From contig NC_134540.1 in assembly GCF_050624435.1 (NCBI RefSeq), forward strand, positions 101,275,739-101,339,738: DNA of 64,000 nt, read 5' to 3'. Source of the stretch: Tenrec ecaudatus. Lineage: Eukaryota > Chordata > Mammalia > Afrosoricida > Tenrecidae. Shown here in pieces: positions 30,466-46,939 of the stretch (within the stretch, counting starts at the first letter, position 1; every line of letters starts with the position of its first letter). A program made the translations under genes and the position numbers. A model generated the notes under the pieces. That model had not been told where the DNA came from. It searched no databases and was given only the letters and a program-made list of their open reading frames with translations.

Positions 30466-31390
30466 AAATTGAATTAGAAGATAATGGATTTTTTCCCCAA
30501 AGACTTTGGAAGCCTCTCTCTGTATATTGAAGGAGATTTGACTGTGTATTCTTCGTATCTTTTGAACCAAGTATTTGTTCCCTAATTAAGTAAATAGTAC
30601 CAGTGTGGAAAACTAAGAATGAGTAGTGACTATCCTGATATTGATAATATCCTGCAAGTTTGCTAGCAGTAGGAAGAAATTGTATTGGGTTTCTGCCATA
30701 ATACTAAATCCCAACCCCAAATTTTCAATGGCTCACAGCATATTGTACTCATAGTTCTTCAGATCAGCTGTGGTTTAGCTGAGCTGGACCAGTTTGGACT
30801 CCTTGAAATCTGCTATGTGTATCCTTATTTAGCTTTTCTCATGGTGCAGGGCAAATGCTTAAGAGGGCTATTGGGAATTTGCCAGCTTAGAAGTGTATTT
30901 TGACATGCTACTATATTCCATTGGGCAAAGTGAGCCATGTAGCCAAACCCCAAACCTCAGGAGCTCAAAGATGTGTACTGGGAGGAACTATAAGGTTGCA
31001 TGACAAAAGGTGCTGATAATCCTTCTTTTGCAGGGAGGGACACAGAGTCAGGAACAATGATGATGTTGGCAATGTGTTGATACTTTCATTGAGGATAGTT
31101 GTTGAGGAAATGCTTAAACACATTTATTGACAAGATAGAACATTCTGCTGATAGACTCCCACATCAAGGTATCAGTATTTGCTTTGTCTCATCTTCCCTC
31201 CCCTATAACCGATTCTTAGTTTTTACGGGAATCATGAAACGAACAGGTAATTAATTTCTATATAAAATGTCTTCTCTATATTAGAGAAGTCGTTCTTTGT
31301 TTATTTCAATTGCTAAAAGTATTCATGCATAATTTTTGTGTCATATCCATATCTGCCAACCCACCTTTCACCACAGAATCTTCTTTTCAG

Positions 31391-31449
31391 GGAGATGTCC
31401 TTTGCAGCTCAGATGTAATACACTGTAAGCTTGTTATTCAACAGTGAAA

Positions 31450-31464
<15 letters not shown>
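31391..31464 (+). CDS. TEX30: TEX30 exon 2 with start codon (coding 31450-31464)
   Basis: The start codon at 31450 encodes Met-Ser-His-Thr-Glu before the donor GAG|GTAATA, as in the human protein. The acceptor TTTTCAG at 31390 is the best fit; a second AG at 31375 is possible. Confidence 0.8.
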
Positions 31465-35392
<3,928 letters not shown>

Positions 35393-35675
35393 TTGTCATT
35401 AGTTAGAGGCCATGTTATTTTGAGTGCAAATACAGTTCATTTGAATAGCATTCTGAGACACATTTCGGACTACCCAGGTTCTTTAATGTTTCCTCTATTT
35501 TTTTGAATATGTTTCAATTGTGAAAATAATGTCTTTTATAAAATTTCTTTTTGTAAGTGCTGTTATAGTTGTATAAAGATATTGTACAAATATTGAAAGT
35601 GATCTAAATATAATTTATTTTCATTAGGATAGAAGTTTTGAAAAAATATTAAACAGTTGGATTTTGCTACAGTGG
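35393..35675 (+). terminator. TEX30: TEX30 3'UTR and polyadenylation signal
   Basis: AT-rich 3'UTR. The only reasonable hexamer is ATTAAA at 35648-35653, so this end is less certain than that of POGLUT2. Confidence 0.5.
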
Positions 35676-35694
35676 CATTTTTGTTTTATTGAGA

Positions 35695-35775
35695 AGCAGC
35701 TACGAAGGTTCTCTCCTGCATAGGGGCGGTTTGGATTGGAACCAATTTGATGGTACCTAACAAACAACAACTTTG
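35695..35775 (+). repeat. AfroSINE/RTE 3' tail
   Basis: 'gattggaaccaatttgatgg tacctaacaaacaacaac' is the shared terminal tail. Confidence 0.6.
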
Positions 35776-35799
35776 TTCAGTGTCATTCAGTGGTTTAAC

Positions 35800-36680
35800 T
35801 CGGAGACTTTGAACCCATTGTTGCAGCAATTGTGTCAACCCATTTCAATGAGGGTCTTTCTCATTTTCCCTGATGAGAGGGATTGACACTGTCTGCAGCC
35901 ATAGATTCGAACTTGAGAACAGTTGTGAAGATGGCACAAGCCCGGGCAGTGATTCGTTTGGCTGTAATAGTATCACTGTGAGAACCAATCTGACTACACT
36001 TAACAACTAGTACTGCTTCACCAAACAGGAAGTCCTTTCCAGGTACTGGTCTGGTAACATGTCCAAAGTACATGAGTGGAAGTCTGTCTGTCCTTCTTTC
36101 TAAAGAGCATTCTGGTTGTACTTTTTTAAGAAAGATTTGTTTCTTCTGGCAGTTTACAATACTTTGAATATTCTTTACCCATACCATAATTCAAATGCAT
36201 CAATTCCTCAGTGATTGTCTTTTTTCATTGTCCAACTTTCACATGCATATAAGGCAGTTCGAAATCCCCTGGCTTAGGTCAGGTGTACTTTAGTCTCCAC
36301 AGAGATGTCTTTGTTCTTTAAGACTTTAAAGAGTTAAAGGGGCTTGTGCAGCAAATTTACCCAATGCAATTCACCCTTTGATTTCTTGACTGCTGCTAAT
36401 AAGCATTGTGGATCCAAGAATAATGAAATCCTTGACAATTACAATCTGTTTATCTGGATGCTGTCTATTGGTCCAGTTGAAGATTTCGGTTATCTTTACA
36501 TCAAGCTACAGTCTTTGATTTTCATTAGCAGGTGCTTCAAATCCTGTTCGCTTCAGTGAGTAAGCTTGTTTCATCTGGATATTGCAGGTGGTTGTTAATT
36601 TTCTTCCAATCATGTCACGTAGGTCATACATTCCAGCATCTTGAATTATTTGCTCATCACAACTATTTATTTTAAATAAA
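35800..36680 (-). repeat. RTE1/BovB-like LINE, 3' part
   Basis: Antisense RTE: 'cattgttgcagcaattgtgt caacccatt', 'ctggtaacatgtccaaagta', 'caatgcaattcaccctttga tttcttgactgctgc', then 'caggtggttgttaattttct'. The order is collinear with the family 3' half. Confidence 0.8.
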
Positions 36681-37225
36681 ACTGGTAGTAAAAGATAAAC
36701 AAATTCCAAAGCGAATAATAATGTAATCACTGGTGTATTCAATATTAATAGCTTGTGAAATAATAGGATTGTGAACTAGAAATAAAACTAATGGAAAGGA
36801 AAATACAAGAGAACTTTATTATAGACTGTAATATAAATATAATAAATAGATTTTTTAAAGTTACTAACCTTGCTATACAGTTAAAATATAACATTAAATG
36901 AGGTATAAGTATTTCAAAGATTCATTTTAAAGGAAAATAAAATGATCATTAAAAGATTATTATTCCTTGAGTAATCTGAGAAACGACTATTTAATGGGAT
37001 GGCTTGCTATTTATGAAGTCATAACTGATTGGATAATGTACGAGTATAACTCCTACAGAAAGATGCGGTTGATAGGTCTAAAATTGAAATGACCATTTGA
37101 GGAAAAAAATCTAATCAGTTCTCCTGCATAGATTTGTCTTACAAGAAATTAAGTATCCCCCTAAGCATGAGATTATGGACAGGTAGCAATTCTGGAACCT
37201 CCTCTGACCCAAACTTCATTGAGTG
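36680..37225. other. Intergenic, no feature seen
   Basis: AT-rich spacer without a recognised repeat or exon. Confidence 0.45.
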
Positions 37226-37755
37226 GCTTTCAATGTATGACCAATAGCACAGAGGAGAACTCAGGAAGGTTTCTTGGCTGTAATCTTTATGGCAGCTAAT
37301 TACCATGCCTTTCTTTTGTGACATGCTGGGTGGGTTCATACCAACTTTCACTCTTACTGCCATCAAGTAAATTCTGACTTACAGTGATCCTGTAGAACAG
37401 AGTAGAACAATCTGTGGATTTCTGAGACTAAATCTTTACAGGAGTAGAACGCCTCATCTTTCTCCCACACATTGGCTAGTGGCTTCAAATTGCTGACTCT
37501 AGCCAGCAGTCCAATGCGTAAACTGCTACTTCACCAGGGCTCCTTAATTCTAGGGTTCTGTTATGGAGGCCCTTGAGCAACGGACTCATGATGATGGTCC
37601 CTGTATTACAGAGTAGAACTGCCCCTGTAGAGTTTTCTTGGCTGTAATCGTTATAGAAGCAAATGATCAGGCCTTTCTTTTGTGGCACCATTGGGCGAGA
37701 CCCAACCACCAATCTTTAGGCTAGTAGCCAAATGCAAACCAATTTTGCCACCCAG
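37225..37755 (-). repeat. Cluster of three AfroSINE copies
   Basis: Antisense pieces at about 37225-37345 (5' part), 37345-37552 (complete: 'tactgccatcaagtaaattc' to 'acttcaccagggctcc') and 37560-37755 ('gtagaactgcccctgtagag ttttcttggc'). Confidence 0.7.
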
Positions 37756-37759
37756 TCGT

Positions 37760-38430
37760 CTATTTCCTCTGGGAGCTTTGACTACCATTCTCCCAAACCT
37801 TAGCTACAGTCACCTATAGAGATCCCCTGTTTCTAAGGGGGCATTATCAATGGAGTATTGGAGAGTGGACACAGTAAGGATAATCAGTTGGGCTACTGCA
37901 CTGTGAAAGGGCTGCAAAGTAGAATTAAAAGACATTTGCAAATGAAAATTTTGCAGACCCATTAGATCCAGATGAAAACTGGTTATCTGACTTGGAGTTT
38001 TGGTAGTGTAGCAGAGTGAAGAGAACTCTAGAGATCAAGAGTTCAGGAATTAACTACAAGAAGGAAAGTAGATTAGGGAGGTGGGTGGAATTGGAAGGTA
38101 GCTAATTATGAGGAAGAAAAATTAAAAATACCAAGCCTGGTTTGTCAACATCAAATTGATTGGCATTTAAAAAACAAAAAAATTGATTGGCATTTAAAGC
38201 TAAGAATTCTTTGTTGTGAGGGGCTGCCCTGTACTTTGTAGGATGTTTAACAATATTCAGGTCCTCTACTTGCTACATTAGTAGGACCCTTCTCCCCAAC
38301 ACAGTCATGACGAACAAAAAGTTTTCCAGACATTGCCAAGTATGCGCTAAGGGGCAAAATCAACTCTGGTGGTGACCCACTGGTCACGGAGAATGGCTAC
38401 GTCATTAGGGCCTCCCAGAAGAAGCTGATG
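37760..38430. other. Intergenic, no feature seen
   Basis: No gene or firmly recognised repeat. Near 38150-38200 an A-rich 24-base phrase ('ttgattggcatttaaa') is repeated twice. Confidence 0.4.
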
Positions 38431-38434
38431 TCTG

Positions 38435-38600
38435 GGTGGCACAGGCAGATTGTACTTGGCTAGGTTATCCCTTAGGCTGCCAATCACAAGATTAGCAGTT
38501 TGAAACCGACTTCTTTGTGGGGGAAAGATGAGGCAGTCTGTTTTTGTAAAGATTTACAGCTTCAGAAACTATGGGGTAATTCTGTCTTAAACTTGCTGAG
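38435..38600 (+). repeat. AfroSINE
   Basis: 'ctgggtggcacaggcagatt' head and 'aagatttacagcttcagaaa' body. Confidence 0.65.
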
Positions 38601-39134
38601 TGAGGGCTTTAGGATTACAGCAATGCATAATTTCCAAATTGTATCATTATAAAACTGCCAAATAATTGAGACTCATGGCTCAGCCAAGTTGACACATAAC
38701 CTCAACCACCATAGCCGGTATTACTCTTACCTCATACCTTGTTAGTAGCTATGAGGCATATATTAATGTGGAAATTAGATAATAGACATTTTTTACAATT
38801 ATATTGCATTAGAAATATCTGATAAAGGAGATGTCTGATGAGGAAGAGTAGGCATATGAGGGGAGTTGGTATATTTTCTTATTACCAAATACTACTTTTA
38901 ACACCGTAAATAAATTCCCCTTTTTTGCTTTGCAGTTTTCCTTGAACTACCTCAAATTAGCCATTTCTCTGTTGAAACTCCTATGCTATCTTCCTTTATT
39001 AATCACACATTCTTTCTCATTAAGGTATATATTTGCCCCACCTACTTATATTAAAAATACCTTCAGATTAGAGAATACATTTTACTCATCTTAAAACATC
39101 TTTGATTCCTTATTCAGTGAATTAATGACTTCCC

Positions 39135-39265
39135 TACCCAGTGCCATCGGGTCTATTTTATTTCATAGCAGCCTGATAGGATGGAGTAGAATTCCTCCTT
39201 AGGGATTCCCAGACTAAATCTTTATAGGAACAGAAAGTCTCATCTTTCTCCCCCAGAGTGATTCA
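39135..39265 (-). repeat. AfroSINE 3' part
   Basis: 'cagtgccatcgggtctattt' then 'gactaaatctttataggaac'. Confidence 0.65.
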
Positions 39266-39439
39266 GGGTCTTGCATTTTTGTTATTCAATAACTATTTAA
39301 GAAATTTTACTGAGGTAGTTACAGGAGAATGTCTAACCATTTTGCACAATCTCTGGGTTTGTTTTGCTTTGAGGATTTTTCTGTTACACCAAGAACAAAA
39401 CCCTACTTTATTGGTTGTTGTTTTTTTTGGGGGGGGGGG

Positions 39440-39640
39440 CTGGGGTTTGTGCCATTGAGATGATTCCAGCTCTGAGATCTCATGATGTCAGAGTAGGATT
39501 GCCCCATAGCATTTTCTTGGCTGTAACCTTTATTGAAACTGACTCTGTCCTGCAAAGTCACTGCAGGTTCAAACAGCCAGTCTTTCAGTGAAAGGGTCCT
39601 TTCACTGTCGCAATACCAGAACCCCTTACCTAGTAACCAC
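39440..39640 (-). repeat. AfroSINE
   Basis: 'tgtgccattgagatgattcc' then 'tttcttggctgtaaccttta'. A poly-G run precedes it at 39429-39439. Confidence 0.65.
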
Positions 39641-40239
39641 TATCTAAATAGCCCAAGAATGTGATATTGTTTAATAGGATATTTTTTTAAAACACCTTTT
39701 AGTAGATTATTTTTTCTTGACTATTCTTGTATATTTATTACTGTTAGGAATGTAAATTTGAAACCTGAATCTAGTTTCGTATTTCTAATCTGCCACTCAG
39801 AGGTTTCTAGTACAAGAGACAGAGGCGTCTGTGCTGAAAAATAGGTGATTATCCTTTTATTAGTAAGCAAGTACTTAACAAACATGACAAATTCCTAGGG
39901 GAGAATCTGTTAACCTCCATGTTAGCATAAGGATGGGGCGGGAAGTAATTCACAGAAGTTTCTTTTCAGCTTTTATAATTTACTTATCGTACAGTGGTAT
40001 TTAGGCCACTTTGGGATTCGGTACCATGATAATTTTAAGGATCTTGGAACTTGAAAGTGTTAAAATATTGAATCTCTTTTGAAGTAATTAATACATGAAT
40101 CAGAGGGAGTCTACTAAAAGACATGAGAAATTTTAATAATTTGCCACGTTAGATTTTATAGGCCAACCCAGCAGAATAAAATCACCTCTAATATGTGTCA
40201 TGGGAGGTCAAATGGAAAGGGGTGTCTTTTCCCATCCAA

Positions 40240-40425
40240 AACCCACTGGCACTGACTGTTTCAACTCTCAGTGACCTTATCTTGAGTTTCTGAGACTTAG
40301 TAAAATTTTGTGGTCGCAGACAGCCTCATCTTGCCCCTACGCAGAGGCTGGTGAATTTGAACCACTGACCTCGTGGTTAGCAGCTTTAACACTTAGAGCA
40401 CCACCAAAAGCACCACCAGAACTAC
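40240..40425 (-). repeat. AfroSINE
   Basis: 'aaacccactggcactgactg' to 'gaaccactgacctcgtggtt agcagc'. Confidence 0.75.
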
Positions 40426-40964
40426 TCGTGTACTTTCCAATATCCAGTGAAAATGACGTTGCCTTCCCGAGCTAATGTCTACCACATTCTGGAAGGCTGT
40501 CTCTTCCTTACACAAACCCCAACATCACAGCCAAACCTGAATAAAGATTCCAAGTATCTATAGACCGGAGAACCATAAACAGTTGGTCATATGTGCCATT
40601 GAACTCATAACTCATTTGTAGTGTTTGGGGAGAGAAAAGGCTCAATAAATCTTTCTTGTGATCAAATGACACTGACATAACAGAAGAACTTTTCTTTGGT
40701 GTGAATAATATCTCACACCTCAACCTATCTTAAATAAGAAAAGCCAACCGAAGTAGTAATTACAGTTTCAAAGGAAAAGTACTCCAAAGTTAATGTTAAC
40801 ATTTTGCACTAACAATTCAGGCTGCCCTGTTTGTGACTAAAATTGTGTTTGCTCAGTGAGTTCACAGGTTTGCACTATGAAAGAGCGAGCTCAGTACTTA
40901 GGTCTTCATCTGCCCCACCTATAATTCTGACCTCAGGAAGTTGTTCCTTTGAATCACCCTCAAA

Positions 40965-41660
40965 AACCCATTGCCATTCAACCAGTTCCAACTGACTGTG
41001 ACCTAATAAGGCAGGGTAGAAGCCCTTAAGGTTTCCAAGACTGGAAATCTTTTTTTCCTTGAAGTCATTGGGGACTCATACAGCTCTTATCACAATCCAT
41101 ACATACATCCATGTGTCAAGCACATTTGTACATATGTTGCCATCATCATTTTCAAAACATTTTCTACTTGAGCCGTTGGTATCAGCTCCTCATTTTTCCC
41201 CACCCTCATGAACTCTTGATAACTTATAAATTACTATTATTTTTCTTACACTGTTGTCTCTCCCTTCACCCACTTTTCTGTTGTCCGTCCCCCAGGGAGG
41301 GGGTTATATGTAGATCACTGTGATCAGTTCCCTCTTTCTTCCTCCACCTTCTCCTTACCCTCCTGGCATCTCTACTCTCATTGTTCCTGAGGGGTTGTTT
41401 ATCTATCCTGGATTCCCGTGCTTCCAGCTCTGATCTGTACCCATGTACATGCTCTGGTCTAGCCGGATTTGTAAAGTAGAATTGGGGTCATAGGAAGCAT
41501 TAAAGAACTAGAGGAGTGTTGTATATTTCATCGGTGTTATACTGCACCCTGACTGGTTTGTTTCTTCCGTGTGAGGAGCCGACAGCAGCATCTTTTATCT
41601 TTCTCCCACTGACTTGAACCACTGACTTTGTGCTTAACTTTCTAACACATAATCTATAGT
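40965..41660 (-). repeat. AfroSINE split by an L1 3' end
   Basis: The 3' portion 'aaacccattgccattcaacc agttcc' lies at 40965-41055. The remainder ('atctttctcccactgacttg aaccactgac') lies after the L1, at about 41585-41660. Confidence 0.65.
41050..41575 (-). mobile_element. Afrotherian L1 3' end, 5'-truncated
   Basis: 'gtcattggggactcatacag ctcttatc' to 'ctgcaccctgactggtttgt'. It is nested in the SINE above. Confidence 0.85.
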
Positions 41661-41689
41661 TTCACTTGGCCCCTTGTTACATGACATTG

Positions 41690-42290
41690 AATCCATCCTG
41701 ACTCATTTTGAAGCCCCTTCAAAATTCAGTAGCTTAATGGTCCTACCTTACTGTTTCCTATGCACAACCGAATGAAACGCTGCCTGTTCCAGTGTCCTCA
41801 CAATTGCTGCTTGAACCCATTATTGCAACCACTGTGTCAATCCATCTCAGTGTGAGTCTTCCTCTCTTTCATTGCCCATCCTCCTTACCAAGCATTCTGT
41901 CCTTTTTCAAGGACTGGTCTCTCCTGATAACATGTCCGAAGTACACAAGACAAAGTCGCACCCATCCTCGCTTCTAAGGAGCATTCTGACTATACTTCCT
42001 CCAAGACAGATTTGCTTTTCTGGCAGTCCATATGCTTTCAGTATTCTTCATCAACAGCGTAAAATTTAAATATGTCTATTCTTCAGTCTTATTCACTGTC
42101 CAACTTTCACAAGCAAGTGAGGGGATTGAAAATATGGTTTGGATCAAGAGCACCTTAGTTTTCAAAGTGACATCCTTGATCTTCAACACCTTGAAGCATT
42201 CTTGTGAAACAGATTTGACAAGCGCAATAAGTCATTTGATTTCTCAACTGCGGCTTCCATCTGCAGAGGGAAAAGGAAGTCCACTGATGA
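41690..42290 (-). repeat. RTE1/BovB-like LINE, 3' part
   Basis: Antisense: 'gaacccattattgcaaccac tgtgtcaatcc', 'ctcctgataacatgtccgaa', 'ccttagttttcaaagtgaca', 'gatttctcaactgcggcttc'. Confidence 0.8.
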
Positions 42291-42649
42291 ACCGGCCCCG
42301 CGGCTAAGTCTGGTTATTAGTCATCAGTCATTTGTTGAAGAGGAATGTTACTGACAGACCTAACAAAATGAGCCATAAAATGAGTTCTATTTTAAGTGGG
42401 AGAGGGGAGGACTAATGAAACTCATAAGAAGCAAGTGATAATACAAAAAATTGTTTTATACTTGTCTGAAATACATATTTAACTCTATGTTGGATTTTTA
42501 TTTGCGAAATATGTCAATCTTCCATTCCTTCGAAGAAAGGACCATATCTTCCTGACCACAAAGCAGCACAAAATATGCTGGTAGTTTTACAAAAAATTTA
42601 GCTATGCCAAATGCTTCCTACCAATTCAGATTTGTTATATGAGGTGGGC

Positions 42650-42727
42650 TGAGGGGTTTGTAAAACTTTATGGAAGAACTTGATTATCTTTTCATTTCAT
42701 TTTTTCATGCACTTTATTAAACCTCAT
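42650..42727. mobile_element. Small palindromic MITE-like repeat, second copy
   Basis: Arms 'ggtttgtaaaactttatgga' and 'ttcatgcactttattaaacc' are imperfect inverted repeats, about 78 bp overall; same arm motif as the copy at 32884-33502. Confidence 0.5.
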
Positions 42728-43169
42728 GTGTGCATGTATGGGTACATGTGTATAACGAGAGAGAACTGAGAAGACCCAATTAGGCTCACTGGTTGTTTGT
42801 AAATCATATTTCTTTTTATGAAATTAATAAGGGATTATTTTTTAATTTTAAACAAACTATAGCACTATGCATGTCTGACCAATGAACTTAGTAGTGCTGA
42901 AATAAGTTGATGTGAGCTCACTTGAGTACCCACTATGACACGTCTCTTACCTTACCCAGAGCAATCTCAGACTTGATCAGACAGTGAGCAGCGTTGGAAG
43001 TATTTTTTTTGGACTGGCAGAGCATTACATGTGGTTATGAGATGGCCATGCCATTATTTTGGGTTTGTGGGAATCCAAAATTGAAAACTTAAGAATGAGA
43101 CACGAGTCTCTTTCATATGTTAAAATGCCAGTGCAATACAACTTCCTTAAAACGGAGTGGAGGGATGAA

Positions 43170-43625
43170 ATGGAAAATAATACATTTTTCATGTTATGGG
43201 ACCTTCTAGAGTCCTGTAATTTTCAAAATGATTGGATGGGCATCTTTATAATTTTTATAGGAATTCTTTTTGAAATAGTAATCATAAAAATTTACACATC
43301 CTTTCAGAAGAAGTCTACATTTCCAGAACATAATAGTTCAAATACCAAGAAGGTAAGAAAAAATCATTTATTTCCCCTTCCCCATATTTCAAAATCGCAC
43401 GTAAAATTGAACTTTTGTATTTGGATTACTCCTCTAACATTTTGTCTCCCTTGAAATAGAAGAACAGCACGTACTTGAAAATTGAGAATGCAGGTAAGTG
43501 GCATATATGTTATATTTTAATATAGAAGTCATTTCGCCTGAGCTCCCATTAAAACTCTTCTTTCTTTTTAATTCCTGTTTAGTTCTAGATAATTGGTCTA
43601 TGACTCATTCATCTTCAAAAACAAG
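43170..43625 (+). CDS. CCDC168: Candidate first coding exons of CCDC168 (partial gene)
   Basis: Three small plus-strand exons fit together: 43170-43352 (donor AAGAAG|GTAAGA, phase 0), 43460-43493 (acceptor AATAG|AAGAAC, donor GCAG|GTAAGT, phase 1) and 43583-43625 (acceptor TTTAG|TTCTAG, donor ACAAG|GTAAGT, phase 2). The predicted peptide has a cytosol- or lumen-facing head MENNTFFMLWDLLESCNFQN, one hydrophobic membrane segment (MGIFIIFIGILFEIVIIKIY, about residues 23-42), then a polar tail with KNSTYLKIENA and VLDNWSMTHSSSKTR. The open frame continues upstream to 43059, so ATGs at 43095 and 43125 are alternatives; 43170 has the best context (G at -3, G at +4). In human, CCDC168 is the next gene beyond TEX30 on the same strand, hence the name; I cannot confirm it by residue identity. 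The giant exon is not in the window. Confidence 0.5.
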
Positions 43626-43974
43626 GTAAGTGCTATATTGTGATATTAAATAAAATAGGTTATGTTTAAAATTAATATTTATTAACAATTTTAAACTAAC
43701 ATTTGCTTTTGAATTTCACATAAGGGTTTCCTCTATGCAGAAACGACCAGTTATTTTTCTTCTTTTTTACACGTATGAATTAGGTGGTAGTTTACTGACC
43801 TGACTGCCACTTTTGTATTCAACATTTCTTCATGCTTCCTAATGTCTTGCTCTGTTCCAATCATTTTGCCCACCCTTGTTTTATTAAAAGTTGCCTTCCC
43901 CTTTACCCACTTAAATACCTGTCTACTTTGTAAACCATGACTTCCCCTTTCCTCCATATTTCTCCCATTTCTCT

Positions 43975-46835
43975 TGTTGTTAGGTGCCACTGAGTCTGTT
44001 CCAACTGGTAGTGACCATGTGTACAATAGAATGGAACATTGCCTGCTCCTGCACCAGCCTCACAATGATTCTTAGGTCTCAGCCCATCAATGCAGCCACT
44101 GTGTCCCTCCATCTTGTCAAAGATCTTCCTCTTTTATGCTGCCCCACTACCTTCCCAGCATGGTGTCCTTCTCCAGAGACAGGAGTCTGCTGATAACATG
44201 CCTAACGTACTTCAGATGAAGTCTTGAAATACCTGCCATAAGGAGAATTCTGGCTGTACTATATCCAAGACAGATGTGTTTGTTCTTAGAACAGTTCATG
44301 TTCTTTTAATATTCTTTGACACCATAATTCCAATAACATGGATTCCTTTTAGGTTGACCTTATTCAGCGACCAATTTTCACATGTGAGGTGAAGGAACCT
44401 CCTTGCTTTTCAACTCTTGTAAGAGTTCTGGTGTAGCACATTGACTCACTGCAATATGTGGTCTGATTTCTTGACTGATGCTTCCATGAGCACTGTGGAT
44501 CCAAACAAGAGGAAATCCTTGACAACGGCAATCTCTTCTCCATTTTCCACGATGCACCTACTGATCCAGTTGTGAAGATGGTTTGTTTTATTTACATTGA
44601 GTTTTAATCTGTACTGAAGGCTGCAATCTTTGACCTTCCTTTATCGACAAGTGTTTCAAATTCTCCTCACTTTCAGGAAGCCATGTGAGATCACCTACTT
44701 ATGGCAGGCTGTTAGTAAGCTTTCTCCAATCTTGATACCACATTCTTCATGTAAGCCGGCTTCTCTGATTATGTGTTCAGCATACAGCTTAAATAAATAT
44801 AATGAGAGGATACAACCCTGTTCCACACCGTTCCTGATTTTAAGCCATGCAGTATTTCCATGTTCTGTTCCCACAACTGCCTCTTAATCCATGTGCAGGT
44901 TCCGCATGAGCACAAAGTAGTGTTCTAGAATTCCCATTCTTCTCAAGGTTACCCATAGTTCCTTATGGTCCACACAGACAAATGCTCCTTCGGCATTGTC
45001 AATAAAGCACAAGTGAATCTCTTTCTGCTGTTCTTTGCTTTGAGCCAGGATTCATCTGATGTCAGCAGTGATGTCCATTGTTCCACACATCATTTTCGGA
45101 ATCGAACCTGAACCCCCTGGCAGCTCTTTTCAATGTACTACTGAAACCTTTGTTGGATGATCTTCAGCAAAATTTTACTTTCAAGTGATATGAATGATAT
45201 TGCTTTACAACTTTAACCATTCAGTTGAGTCATCTTTCTTTGGAATGGGTACATCTTTCTTTGGAATGGATGGATCTCTTCCAATCCTTTGGACAGGTAG
45301 CTGCATTCCTACTTTCCTAGCATACATGAAAGAGTGTTTCCAGTGATTCATCAGCATATTGAAACATTTCACTTGGTATTCCATCAATTCCTGGAGCTTT
45401 GTTTTTAGATAATGCTTTACTTGCAGCTTGCCCTTCTTCCTTCAGTAACATCGATTCTTGCTCATGTGCTCCCTCTTGAAATGGTTGAATAGCATCAGTT
45501 CTTTTTGGTACCGTGACTCTGTGTGCTTTCCATCATCTTTTGATGCATCTTGCATTGTATTGTGCCCATAGAATCTTTCAACATTGAAAATTGGGGTTTG
45601 AATTTTTCTGGAGTTCTTCCAGTTTAAGATAATGCTAAACATGTTCTTCCTTTTTGGCTTTTTAAGGCCTTAACGTTAGTCCTTTTAACATTTCATTATA
45701 ATATTTTACTTTGTTTCTTGAGCTGCTCTTTGAAATATTCTGTTCATCTCTTTAACTTCATCACTTCTCCCAGGTACCTTAGCAATTCTCTGATTAAGAA
45801 CAAGTCTCGGAGTCACTTCTAACATCCACTGAGTGTCTTTCTGTCTCCTGTCTTTTCAATGACTGTTTGCTCTCTTGAAGTGTGATGTTCTTGATGTCAT
45901 CCCACAGCTCATTGGTCTTCTGCCATTAGTGATCAATATGTCAAATCTGTTCTTGAGATGTTCTCGAAATTCATGTCGGATAAACTTAAGGTTGTTTTTT
46001 GGATTGTCTTGGACTTGTTTAAATTTTCTTCAACTTCAACATGAACTCATGGACGAACTATTTATGATCTATTCTACAGTTAGTCCTTGGTTTTAGCTGC
46101 TAATATTGAGCTTCTCAGTTGTCTTTTCCTACCAATGTTGTCAGTTTGATTTCTGTGTATTATTTCTGGAGAACTTCACCTGTATATTTCTGGAGAAGTT
46201 CACCTGTATACTTGCCTTTTGTGTTGTTGAAAAAGATATTTTCGATGAAGAAGTCATTGGTCTTCAAAAATTCTATCATGTGATCTCCAGCTTCATTTTT
46301 ATCACCAAGGCTGTATTTTACGACTATTATTACTGTCCTGTTTTTTCCAGATTTTGCATTCCAGTTGCCATTAATTATCACTACATCTAGATTGTATGTT
46401 TGGTCAGTTTCAGACTGAAGACTTTGGTACAGTTATTCAACTTCTCCACTAGCCTGGGTGATTGGTGCATAAATTTGAAAAATAGTTGTATTGACTGGAT
46501 TTCTTTAAATTCAGACATATAAAACACTATCATAAGAAGCAAGATATAAAACCCTATCACCAGACAGCAAGATAGATATTGTACTTCAAGACAGATCTTG
46601 AAATGGCCTTTTTGGAGATGAATGCAGCATAGTACAGCCATATGCTTTTCTTTTTCAAAATGGCCAAAACCCTAAGTCCATTTCAGCTCATCAATGCCTT
46701 GAGTGTCGATTTTTATGTTGATATTTCTCCTAGACTGATACTTTGTACATTCCAAATTTGGATTATTAATTGATGCTTTCAGTTGTTTCTTCTCATTTTG
46801 AGTCATGGCTCATCAACAAATGAAGGTCCTGACAG
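43975..46835 (-). mobile_element. RTE1/BovB-like LINE, nearly complete
   Basis: A long antisense copy of about 2.86 kb. Starting from the 3' end ('gttaggtgccactgagtctg ttcc') it passes in order the 3' tail, RT region ('ggtattccatcaattcctgg agc', 'ctttctttggaatgggtaca') and endonuclease region. On the minus strand the latter gives INGNWNAKSGK...EAGDHMIEFLKTNDFF, the GDWNAK.G block of RTE endonucleases. It then reaches 'ttcagctcatcaatgccttg', near the 5' region. Frames are broken many times, with small tandem duplications near 45240 and 46165-46210. Confidence 0.85.
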
Positions 46836-46935
46836 CTTTACGCCCACAGGCTACAGTCCATCCATGTCATTATGGTAGATTCAGTGAGAAGGCCCATGCT
46901 TAAGCCACTGTGCCATCAGTGAACCACTGAAAAAA
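46835..46935 (-). repeat. AfroSINE fragment
   Basis: Ends with antisense head 'gcttaagccactgtgccatc'. Confidence 0.5.
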
Positions 46936-46939
46936 GAAG

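Noticed and set aside
43059-43169. Upstream extension of the CCDC168-like frame
   Set aside because: It opens with a non-ATG codon at 43059; ATGs at 43095 and 43125 remain possible but have weaker context than 43170.
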